NCBI GenBank assembly: GCA_013285425.1
Contig: CP053447.1
Span: 564,001-628,000 of the forward strand
DNA from: Ignavibacteriota bacterium
GTDB taxonomy: Bacteria > Bacteroidota > Ignavibacteria > Ignavibacteriales > Ignavibacteriaceae
DNA: 64,000 bases
Direction of reading: 5' to 3'
Below, in pieces: positions 27,769 through 35,854 of the stretch (within the stretch, counting starts at the first letter, position 1; every line of letters begins with the position of its first letter). The notes under the pieces were generated by a model, which saw only the letters and a program-made list of their open reading frames with translations, did no database searches and was not told where the DNA came from. A program made the translations under genes and the position numbers.

Positions 27769-30700
27769 ATGAGTAATGGTGATCAAAACAAAGTTGATGT
27801 TATTTTCAGAGATGTATTTGGAACCGGCAAATCTTCAGCTTTAACCAGTAAAAAGAACGAACTTATTCTGAAGTTTGTTAAAGTGTCAGTCCTTGAAATG
27901 GAAGATGTACTTTTCCATCTTAACAGTTGTGTGTTAATGCCTGAAAATCCAAAGGGAAAAAGTTCTAAAGACGGCAATCTTCAATCTGGTGATGAAAGCC
28001 TGGATATAACTGGTATCAAAGCTCTCGCTGTTGTTTTTAAGCAATTTGAATTTGATCCTGATGTAAGAATGATTGTAACCGGTCACACGGATACCTCAGG
28101 AACGCCGGAATTTAATTTTACCCTTTCAGATGAAAGAGCACAAAATGTTCTTTATTTGTTAATCGGAAAAAGAGAAGAATGGGCTGAGTTATCATACAAC
28201 AGACATAAGGTTGAAGATTATCAGCAGATAATGAAATACTTTGAACCAAAACTAAATTGCGGATGTGACCCCGGTGAAATCAATGATAAATATAATGATG
28301 CTACAAAAAAAGCCACACAAAACTTTTTTAATAAAATTGATTCAGTAAATGCAGATAAAAACTTTAAGATAGTAAATAATGATTCTAAACATAGATGGAC
28401 TAAGGAAATTTGGGAAAATGTTTATGATCTTTATTCAAAAGAAATAGCCGAAGTGCTTGAAATTTCAATTGCAGATCTGAATGGAAGAAGAGAATCTGAT
28501 GTTAAATTTATTGATGATAAAAAACCATTTGTCGGCTGTGGTGAGTCTTTTCCAATTGAATCAAAAAATAAAGACAATTACAAATCACAGCGTAACAGAA
28601 GAGTAGAAATACTTTTCTTTGATAAAGATGAAATTCCTGAAATGAATTGTCCGGCAGTAAAGACCCGCACACATAAAGAAGAAGAATGTCCTCTTTGGCA
28701 GAAATTTTACTTTAAACAATTATACATCGATCCTGCTGATTTAAAGTCTGTTGTTTATTATATCAGATTAGTCTATTACGACAAGATTCAAAAAAAACAA
28801 TTACCGGTACCCGAGGGTTTGACTATTAAGGCTTATGAAGATAATAAAAAAGAAATTCCCAGTGAGACAATCTATAAAGATGACACTTTTTTTGTTAAAG
28901 TTAAGTTTGGGAAAAAGATAAAAAAAACAGAAAGAAAAAAATTCTATTTTGAATTTGAATCGACAAATAAATGGATTTACACTGAAGATGATAAAACCGA
29001 CCCTGTTATTGTTGAGAAAACACCTGATGAAATCAAGAAGATAAGTTTTATTGAACGGCAAAAATATTATGATCTGCCTGCAAAGTGGTCATCAAGAAAT
29101 TATTGGACACGTTATGATGGAGATATAAATAAAGGTGAAAGATTTGAGAAAGTATTTAAAGATGAGCTTCAGTTAAAACCATTTGGTGATAAGGTTACTA
29201 ATAAAGAAAAGCCGCTTACATTTTCATTGGATGATATAGTTTTAGCAGATTCTTCTAAAAGTCAGATCCTATCAGATAAAAAACCGGATGGTTCTGCTCT
29301 TGCTTTGGATGATAATTCCCGCTATGCCTTGTTCTGTATTGATTACGAAACTATGGAAAATGTTGATGGAAAGGACAAGAACTTACGAAGATTAAAAATC
29401 TATAATCCCGAACCTGATCAACCAGTATTTACAAATTGTAAGTTTAAGTATAACCTTATTACCGATGTACCGATATTTACAAGGGCGGTATATTTTTGTA
29501 ACAACTTTTATGATGTCGGACTTAAAAGATCAGGAGAAGGTGATACATCTTTTGATTATGAAAAAAATCATGTTGTTGGTGCAAGGTTAGCTCTAAAGGA
29601 CGATGCATCTTTGCATAAATCTAAAAGCGTAATTGCAACTGATGCCTCAGACAGGACTAAAGCCTACGCATTAGATGGCTGCGGTAATTACGAAATGCAT
29701 TATTTCCATGATTGCGCTGAGCTGGATAATAAGCCGCTCAATTATTTAATAATTTATTGGAATTGCAGATTTATTTTCAATCAAGGCGGAACGGCTGCTG
29801 ATGTAACAAATCATCGTAAAGAGGGAATGACTAATGCGATGACAAGGATGAACAAAAACTATCTAATTGAAAAACACTCCGGTTCAGAAGACATTTTAAT
29901 CAGACTGTTCTTTTATATGGAAGCAAAAAATGATACTAATGGAGACAGACATAAATGTTTAGTAAGTGTTACGGATAATACAAATGGTGCCTGGATGAGA
30001 ACAGGCGATGCTAAATTCCGAAGCCGGGACTATCAGGCTGATCCAACATATTTTGGTACACCTGATCCAAATAATTCTTTGAAAGATGTTGATGGAAACA
30101 CTTATGCAGTTCTTACAAATCACCATGAGATGGGTCACGCTACAGGAAACTGGGACTCTTATCTTTATAATTTTGAATCAGGCGGTAATACCTGGACCGG
30201 ATTACCACGATATGATCAGCCATTTACCGCTGTCGGAGGTCCATACAGGTTTGACGAATTAGCCAGGATGTATCATAACCGTACCCCACGAATCAGAAAT
30301 TACTGGAAATATATACTGTGGCTTAATGATGAATCTGGTTCCGGCAAAAACTTAAACGAATTTCTGAAAGACACAAAATTTAAAATTACCTTTCAGGGGC
30401 TTAAGCATAAACATAATTTTTTTCTTGATGATAAATATCGAAATGTTGAGATCGCTTCTTATTCTTTAGTTGATCATACAATTTCTGCTAATCATAAAGT
30501 GGATTTATTAATATATAAACTTGGCGATGATGAATTTTCAATTATGGCTAAAGAAGGTCAGACATTTTATGGTATTCTTGTCATTCGAATACGGCTTGCA
30601 TTAAAATTTATCAATTCAAGTACTGAAAATTGGAGTTTTGCATCTCAACGCAGCTGGGCACAAAGACTGAATAATGATATTGGTGTTATGCTTAATAATA

Positions 30701-31023
30701 AGTTTAGAGCAGCAACATCGAACAGTAACGACATTAAAAATTTATTTGTTGTCTTTACTCCAAGTTATCAGGTTTATACAGGTACAGCTCCAGCTAATTC
30801 CCAGCATGATATTGAAGTAACTTTTAGACTTGGAAATAATTTTACTACTTCAGGCAAAAGAATACAAGTTGATTGGGATACTGATAAGGAAAAGATCATC
30901 AGATATCTGTTTGGAAAAGAAACCGGAAATGGAAACCTGATAAAAACAGATTTTAGTACTATAATTAATTGGGTCGGCAGCCCCGGAGTAGGCAATGCTA
31001 CTTATACTATGTTTGATTTATAA
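27769..31023 (+). CDS. Putative T6SS effector: OmpA-like/peptidoglycan-binding N-terminus with HExxH metallopeptidase-like C-terminus
   Basis: An 1084-residue protein with no signal peptide. Residues about 46-131 are the first part of an OmpA-like peptidoglycan-binding domain (MIVTGHTDTSG; TLSDERAQNVLYLL) and about 257-284 the last part (CGESFPIES ... NRRVEILFF). Between them is a PG_binding_1-like insert (CGCDPGEINDKYNDATKKA at about 164-182; TKEIWENVYDLY at 211-222). The C-terminal half has HHEMGHATG at 785-793, whose H786-E787-x-x-H790 is the zinc-binding signature of zincin peptidases. RFDELARMYHNR downstream offers a possible third ligand. Encoded right after PAAR and without an export signal, it fits a T6SS cargo acting in the target periplasm. 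Proteolysis is inferred from one motif. Confidence 0.65.
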   Translation: MSNGDQNKVDVIFRDVFGTGKSSALTSKKNELILKFVKVSVLEMEDVLFHLNSCVLMPENPKGKSSKDGNLQSGDESLDITGIKALAVVFKQFEFDPDVRMIVTGHTDTSGTPEFNFTLSDERAQNVLYLLIGKREEWAELSYNRHKVEDYQQIMKYFEPKLNCGCDPGEINDKYNDATKKATQNFFNKIDSVNADKNFKIVNNDSKHRWTKEIWENVYDLYSKEIAEVLEISIADLNGRRESDVKFIDDKKPFVGCGESFPIESKNKDNYKSQRNRRVEILFFDKDEIPEMNCPAVKTRTHKEEECPLWQKFYFKQLYIDPADLKSVVYYIRLVYYDKIQKKQLPVPEGLTIKAYEDNKKEIPSETIYKDDTFFVKVKFGKKIKKTERKKFYFEFESTNKWIYTEDDKTDPVIVEKTPDEIKKISFIERQKYYDLPAKWSSRNYWTRYDGDINKGERFEKVFKDELQLKPFGDKVTNKEKPLTFSLDDIVLADSSKSQILSDKKPDGSALALDDNSRYALFCIDYETMENVDGKDKNLRRLKIYNPEPDQPVFTNCKFKYNLITDVPIFTRAVYFCNNFYDVGLKRSGEGDTSFDYEKNHVVGARLALKDDASLHKSKSVIATDASDRTKAYALDGCGNYEMHYFHDCAELDNKPLNYLIIYWNCRFIFNQGGTAADVTNHRKEGMTNAMTRMNKNYLIEKHSGSEDILIRLFFYMEAKNDTNGDRHKCLVSVTDNTNGAWMRTGDAKFRSRDYQADPTYFGTPDPNNSLKDVDGNTYAVLTNHHEMGHATGNWDSYLYNFESGGNTWTGLPRYDQPFTAVGGPYRFDELARMYHNRTPRIRNYWKYILWLNDESGSGKNLNEFLKDTKFKITFQGLKHKHNFFLDDKYRNVEIASYSLVDHTISANHKVDLLIYKLGDDEFSIMAKEGQTFYGILVIRIRLALKFINSSTENWSFASQRSWAQRLNNDIGVMLNNKFRAATSNSNDIKNLFVVFTPSYQVYTGTAPANSQHDIEVTFRLGNNFTTSGKRIQVDWDTDKEKIIRYLFGKETGNGNLIKTDFSTIINWVGSPGVGNATYTMFDL

Positions 31024-32146
31024 TCTTTTTATAGCTAACAATATGTACACACAGTATTATTCAAATTCGCGCCACGATTCTTTCATTAACTCAATTCCTA
31101 AAGTTAATGGTAAAATTCTTCGTGAAATTGAGATCAGTGATAAGAGTGTATCTAATCTTGAAATCAGAGTAATCTTAACTGACGGCAAAGATTATTTTCT
31201 TGATACTGCATCCGAAATAATCTGTTTTACCGGAGAAGGTAAGATTAAATGGAGACGATCTAAATGGTATGGCTCGCAGGTTGTACTGAATAATAAACTG
31301 CTCTTCTATCAGTCAGCAGCCCGGAAAGATGATATGGAAGCAGTTGATTATCAAAATAACATTGTGATAAGTAAATACCCGATAAATGGAGTAATTGATG
31401 AATCACAGATAATTTTATTCCAGCCCGATACAGATGGTTTAATAGCTCAGATTTATTATTCAGACATTGTTGATACTTCGGTACCTGAATATTTAATCTT
31501 TCAGGCACTTAAAAAAAGTTTAGGTTTTATCTGGCATAAAAGATATTATAATCAAATATGTCCGTCATTACCGTTAGTTAATTATGAAAAGGGTTTTGTT
31601 CTTACCTTTTCACCAACTCAGGGACAGATATTTATTTTAGGAAAAAAATCAGATGAAGCTGATCCGGATTACAGCTTTGATTTACCAAAGGATTATAATT
31701 CAGTTTTTGCCAGCAGTTCCAAAGCAGGTGATATATACTTAGCTTATACTTCAAAGCATTTTGTAAATCTGAGGTGTTTAAGTCTTGACGGAAAAGAAAA
31801 GTATTCTGTTGAAGTTGCAGATGATTTTGTTGATGCAAGACCCGTCTTGTGCCCGCCGGTCCTAACACCGGATGGATTTATATTTATTCTTACTAACAAT
31901 AAAGTGTTTTGTATTAAAGACAAGAAACTTATTTGGTCTAAAGTAATAAGAGATATAAACTTTGCAACTGCATTTGCTGATAACTCTGTTATCATTGCTG
32001 CAGCAAATAAGTTGATAAGACTTGATGCAAAAGGTAATGAATTGCTGAATTATGAAGCTGAAGGAAAGATTTTTACCCCGCCTGTTTTAGATGATCATGG
32101 CAGGTTGATGTTTGGTACAAAAACAACTGTTTATCTAATGGAATAA
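30995..32146 (+). CDS. PQQ-like beta-propeller protein, candidate immunity or accessory protein
   Basis: A 383-residue protein beginning at ATG 30995 inside the 3' end of the effector gene (29-base overlap), with GGAG at good spacing. A second start at ATG 31043 (367 aa) would avoid the overlap. The first start gives a short hydrophobic leader (MLLILCLIYNLFIANN) that might be a signal peptide. The rest is beta-propeller-like, with repeated strands ending in W or F after GxxKW/DGKEKYS/KKLIWSK and repeated PPVLTPDGFIFIL and PPVLDDHGRLMFG blades, typical of PQQ/YncE-like repeats. The tight overlap with the putative effector suggests partnership. Immunity is one possibility; adaptor is another. 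Confidence 0.6.
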   Translation: MLLILCLIYNLFIANNMYTQYYSNSRHDSFINSIPKVNGKILREIEISDKSVSNLEIRVILTDGKDYFLDTASEIICFTGEGKIKWRRSKWYGSQVVLNNKLLFYQSAARKDDMEAVDYQNNIVISKYPINGVIDESQIILFQPDTDGLIAQIYYSDIVDTSVPEYLIFQALKKSLGFIWHKRYYNQICPSLPLVNYEKGFVLTFSPTQGQIFILGKKSDEADPDYSFDLPKDYNSVFASSSKAGDIYLAYTSKHFVNLRCLSLDGKEKYSVEVADDFVDARPVLCPPVLTPDGFIFILTNNKVFCIKDKKLIWSKVIRDINFATAFADNSVIIAAANKLIRLDAKGNELLNYEAEGKIFTPPVLDDHGRLMFGTKTTVYLME

Positions 32147-32148
32147 AA

Positions 32149-32988
32149 ATGCCAGACCACAAAGGAAATACAGATAAATCCAATAAAATAAAACTCAAGT
32201 CATCAATTGACCGGGTTGTCTGGACAGCGGGAATCGGGTGTAATGGTGCAGAGGTTGGTCTCGAGATTAATACACACTTTGTCGGTAATAATTCCGAAGC
32301 TAAAATAGAAATATCTGATAGCTCAGGTAAAGTTTTTGATACAATTAAAACCAAGATCGCTGGTAATTACCTGTTAACTAAAATAAAAATTCCGGAAAAA
32401 GCAAAAGATGAGTTATATGCTGAAGTAAAGCTGTCAAAACATGGATTAAGTAAAAAATCCAATTGTTTATATGTTTATCTGCCCCCGAAGATAAAAAATC
32501 TAAAGTGGGATAAACAGGAAGCTAAACGAGGTGATATATTAAAGATTTCTGCAGATGTTACCGATACTTATGAAGGAGCTGAGTGTAAGGTTTTAATTTT
32601 TGAACATGATAGTGATGGAGCACATGATCTGATCACCAGTCTTAAAACAAATGTAAAGAATCAAAAGATAGAAGTTGATTGGGAATTTCAATTTCAGACT
32701 GACACCAAAAACATACCAACCGATCAAGAGACAGAAAAAGGATATAAGAACCCGGAATATTTTTTTAGAGTTGATGTAGGCGGTGTTTATGCTGATTCGG
32801 ATTTATTGAAGTTTAAAGATTGGATTGAGATAAAATTCTTAAATTCCAAACAAGAACCTCGTTCAGGCATTGAAGTAAATATTAAATTTCCGGATGGAAC
32901 TTCACAAAAGAAAACAACAGATGATGATGGGATAATAATCTTTGAAGATGTTCCACCTGGAAAGTTCATCATTGAGTCGGAGGAATAA
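32149..32988 (+). CDS. Beta-sandwich protein sharing a C-terminal module with the PAAR protein
   Basis: A 279-residue protein starting 2 bases after the propeller gene, with no signal peptide. It appears all-beta. The second half (LKWDKQEAKRGDILKISADV ... WEFQFQTDT ... IEIKFLNSKQ ... VPPGKFIIESEE) follows the same order of motifs as the C-terminal part of the PAAR protein (EWSKDKAKMGDKIKLKVKS ... WELKVDEDL ... IEIVFKDEEG ... IPPGKIKISF). It may therefore be an adaptor or structural partner for cargo loading onto the spike. No catalytic motif is seen. The gene lies between two putative cargo units and 5 bases before the multi-helix protein gene. Confidence 0.55.
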   Translation: MPDHKGNTDKSNKIKLKSSIDRVVWTAGIGCNGAEVGLEINTHFVGNNSEAKIEISDSSGKVFDTIKTKIAGNYLLTKIKIPEKAKDELYAEVKLSKHGLSKKSNCLYVYLPPKIKNLKWDKQEAKRGDILKISADVTDTYEGAECKVLIFEHDSDGAHDLITSLKTNVKNQKIEVDWEFQFQTDTKNIPTDQETEKGYKNPEYFFRVDVGGVYADSDLLKFKDWIEIKFLNSKQEPRSGIEVNIKFPDGTSQKKTTDDDGIIIFEDVPPGKFIIESEE

Positions 32989-32993
32989 CTTAG

Positions 32994-35198
32994 ATGTGTC
33001 ATCATACCGCTGCCTCAGGAACACAAACAACAATCGCTGGAAATTGTTCACAAGCTTATTGCCCAATACCGAGATTAGTTGAATTAAAGCAACACTATTC
33101 AGCAGCATTGATACAAAGGGATTCATTCATTAACCAGAATAATGAAAAACTTTCAGCCGGTAAATTTTTAAAAAGTTTAGCTGAAAAAATTGAAACCGAT
33201 ACACCCGATGTATGGAGTCACTTTAGAAAACGGGTTAATGATGATAGTGCTGACAGCTACAATGATACACTTCTTAAACATGATATCGAAACAATTGAGA
33301 ATACATTAAACCGAAATAAAAGACTTGTTGAAGAGAGGGCTGAACAGTTAATTAATTATTTTAATCAGGATAATGTGCAGCGGCATCTTTTACAGTACCA
33401 TAGTGAGACGAGAGATGATTCATTTTCGTTAACAACTGCTACAAATTATGTCTTTGAGGATCTTGGGAAATCAGACAAAGGCTTAGAATATTTAGCCTCA
33501 TTACTAAGTGATAATGTGCTTAATGAACTAGTTACTGTAAGTGAGGTTTTTGGTTTAATCAGACAAGCTAATACTCTTTCAGAAGAACTAAGTAAATTTT
33601 TAACATTTATTAGTCCATGTTTGATTTCTGAAGTGATAGAAACAATCTCTGTAAATAATTTTAGAAATGTTAGGGAAGTATTAAATAGTAATATTCAATC
33701 AAAACTCAGATTTTTTTCTGAAAAGACAGGGATTAACTTCGATGCCCTCAATAGTTTTTTAAATGAAAATGCGGAACAAACAGCTAGAAGATTAAACAAT
33801 ATCATTGAAAACTCATTGGACCCTGCTGAATTACGCCAGCAAATATTAAGAGCTAATGTTAATTTGGAAAGAGCTGAACTTAATGATGATTTAATCAAGT
33901 GTGTACCTATCGGATATATTTTGAAGTTATTGTCGTTTGCTATAGCAGCATATAAAATAGTTGAAGACTTTAAACGATCAAGTAATAAAGATAGAATCTC
34001 TTTCATCTCTTCTGTTATGGAAATAAGCAAAGATATTCTGAGTATTAGAGCTGTTACAAATTCTGCCAGACAAGGTGCAAGTTTGATGGTAGGAATAATC
34101 GGAGAACTTTTAGGTGTTGTTGTAAATCTGATGGACGCTGTTGAAAATCTGCAGGGAAGAGACCCTTTGTTAGCCGCATTAAACATTTTAGGAGCAACAG
34201 CGGCATTTGTTGGAATGTTTTCAGGTATTGTAGTCGCTAGTGCAGAAACTATGGGACTAACTGCTGTAACAGTTGCAGCAGCAACTGTTATTGGCTCTGT
34301 ATGTATAATTTTAGGAATAATTATAGCTGTGCTAATTTTTATTTTTACAGATCCTCCATTCATTGCTTTTATCGAGGATACTTATTATGGCGTTGATAAT
34401 GTTATACCTCTTAGAGAGACTATTGACAAATTTTTTAAGCTACAGATTTTTGAAATGACTGTACGATTAGAAGGTGATGCACCGGATGTCAGATTAATTG
34501 TTCAAAGCAACGCATTAGATGATACTTTACCAATTTCTTTGAAGTTAAATAAAAATCGTGTATCAATGGGCACAGTATTAATAAACCCAACAACGAGTAG
34601 TTATAATGGTAAAGCAGACATTCGGAAATATGCGTTTTGGGAATCAGATAGAAGAAGAACCCGGTATTTAGTGATCAACAAGTTTTGGGAATTATGGGAT
34701 AATGAAGAAAGTGGTATTAATGTTAGAGAAGAAGCAGGAGATTATGCTTTATATGCGTCACTCGATCCGGATAAAGATGGTGATTGGGAAATTCAAACTA
34801 GTATGAATCCTATCGAGTTTCCTAGAATTCAGCCGCTTATACGAGAGCTGACAATTGATTCTAATTATTATGTGCACAGGGGCAGGAAATATTTTAAATA
34901 CTCAGTCAATGGTAATGTAAATATTACCATCAGAACTGTTGATGCAATTGGACTTACTTGCCAGATTTTGTGGTCAGCAGATGGAGGAGTACATTGGTCG
35001 CAGCAAAGTAACAGAATTCAAAGAAATACAATCCAATTCAGTTTTAACATTCCTTCTCCTCCACAAAGCAGTACTTATACTCTTCAAGTTAGCGCCAAGT
35101 TGTTTAATAATGAGGGAATTCAGACAGGTGATACTAATTCAGTTAACGACATACAGGTTGGAAGTGAAACTTACCTAAGAAATCAAGGAATCATTTAA
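32994..35198 (+). CDS. Putative membrane-inserting T6SS effector with internal hydrophobic helices
   Basis: A 734-residue protein whose ATG 32994 is preceded by GGAGG. There is no signal peptide; the N-terminus is Cys/His-rich (MCHHTAASG ... CSQAYCPIPRLVE). Residues about 30-300 look helical. A cluster of hydrophobic helices spans about 306-324, 361-383 and 390-456 (including AATVIGSVCIILGIIIAVLI), and then a beta-rich C-terminal region ends at 734. No known toxin family is recognised. The internal membrane helices, lack of an export signal, position after PAAR and the Eag-like chaperone encoded directly downstream resemble pore-forming T6SS effectors, but this remains inference. Confidence 0.5.
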   Translation: MCHHTAASGTQTTIAGNCSQAYCPIPRLVELKQHYSAALIQRDSFINQNNEKLSAGKFLKSLAEKIETDTPDVWSHFRKRVNDDSADSYNDTLLKHDIETIENTLNRNKRLVEERAEQLINYFNQDNVQRHLLQYHSETRDDSFSLTTATNYVFEDLGKSDKGLEYLASLLSDNVLNELVTVSEVFGLIRQANTLSEELSKFLTFISPCLISEVIETISVNNFRNVREVLNSNIQSKLRFFSEKTGINFDALNSFLNENAEQTARRLNNIIENSLDPAELRQQILRANVNLERAELNDDLIKCVPIGYILKLLSFAIAAYKIVEDFKRSSNKDRISFISSVMEISKDILSIRAVTNSARQGASLMVGIIGELLGVVVNLMDAVENLQGRDPLLAALNILGATAAFVGMFSGIVVASAETMGLTAVTVAAATVIGSVCIILGIIIAVLIFIFTDPPFIAFIEDTYYGVDNVIPLRETIDKFFKLQIFEMTVRLEGDAPDVRLIVQSNALDDTLPISLKLNKNRVSMGTVLINPTTSSYNGKADIRKYAFWESDRRRTRYLVINKFWELWDNEESGINVREEAGDYALYASLDPDKDGDWEIQTSMNPIEFPRIQPLIRELTIDSNYYVHRGRKYFKYSVNGNVNITIRTVDAIGLTCQILWSADGGVHWSQQSNRIQRNTIQFSFNIPSPPQSSTYTLQVSAKLFNNEGIQTGDTNSVNDIQVGSETYLRNQGII

Positions 35199-35212
35199 AT
35201 AAATTTTTAGTT

Positions 35213-35812
35213 ATGGATATCCCGGAATATTACAAACAGTTTCAAAATCAGTCTCCTAAAAAGGATGAAGAGGCAAAGATGCCGGAGAAAACAGAAACTT
35301 CTCCCGCTGACAAACCTCTGCAAAAAACTGAACCTCAAAGACAATCCCAGCAATCGCAGCAGCCCGCAGTAAAAGATAAAACAATTCCATTTCAGGGAAA
35401 CGGTTTTTCATTAGAGCAGCTTGAGGATTGGAAAGATAAAACTATCTATACTTTAGAGGGTCCGGTTACTGATGGAATTAAACATAATGTTATTGTAACC
35501 ATTGATGCAGAACCTTCTACAGAAGATCTTACCGAGTATTCTCTTATGCAGATACAAACGCTGGAAAGCGAACTTAAATCATATATGCTTCTTAAACAAG
35601 GCGAGACTAAATTAACAAATGGAAGCAATGCTTATGAAGTAATTTTCAGCTGGTATCCAACAGATGATTTAAGAATATATCAGCATCAGATTTATGCAAT
35701 TGATAATAAAAAAGCATATAAACTAACAGCAACCTTTACAAAAAAAACAAGGCAGACGATTGGGCCCGCTGTGTTAAGAATGATGCTTAGTTTTAATCCT
35801 GGTAAAAAATAA
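35213..35812 (+). CDS. Eag/DcrB-like (DUF1795) T6SS effector chaperone
   Basis: A 199-residue protein. The first 55 or so residues are a Lys/Glu/Gln/Pro-rich tail. Residues about 60-197 fit the DUF1795/DcrB fold used by Eag chaperones: FSLEQLEDWKDKTIYTLEG, then a VIVTIDAEPSTEDLTEY strand-loop, MQIQTLESELKSYMLL, and the closing YQHQIYAIDNKKAYKLTATF. Eag proteins shield transmembrane segments of T6SS effectors before firing. It starts 14 bases after the membrane-helix protein gene, which is its most likely client. The low-complexity tail is not usual for Eag proteins. Assignment is by motif order only. Confidence 0.6.
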   Translation: MDIPEYYKQFQNQSPKKDEEAKMPEKTETSPADKPLQKTEPQRQSQQSQQPAVKDKTIPFQGNGFSLEQLEDWKDKTIYTLEGPVTDGIKHNVIVTIDAEPSTEDLTEYSLMQIQTLESELKSYMLLKQGETKLTNGSNAYEVIFSWYPTDDLRIYQHQIYAIDNKKAYKLTATFTKKTRQTIGPAVLRMMLSFNPGKK

Positions 35813-35854
35813 CAACTTTATATTATCTTAAAGAATTGATATTATGTTTCTATT

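Noticed and set aside
32994-33070. Cys/His-rich N-terminus as a PAAR domain in the membrane-helix protein
   Set aside because: Only a few Cys and His are present and the Gly/Val/Asp PAAR pattern is missing.
33695-34363. Minus-strand 222-codon ORF
   Set aside because: Antisense to the membrane-helix protein. The Thr/Ala/Ile-rich translation is the complement of hydrophobic codons, a usual shadow effect.
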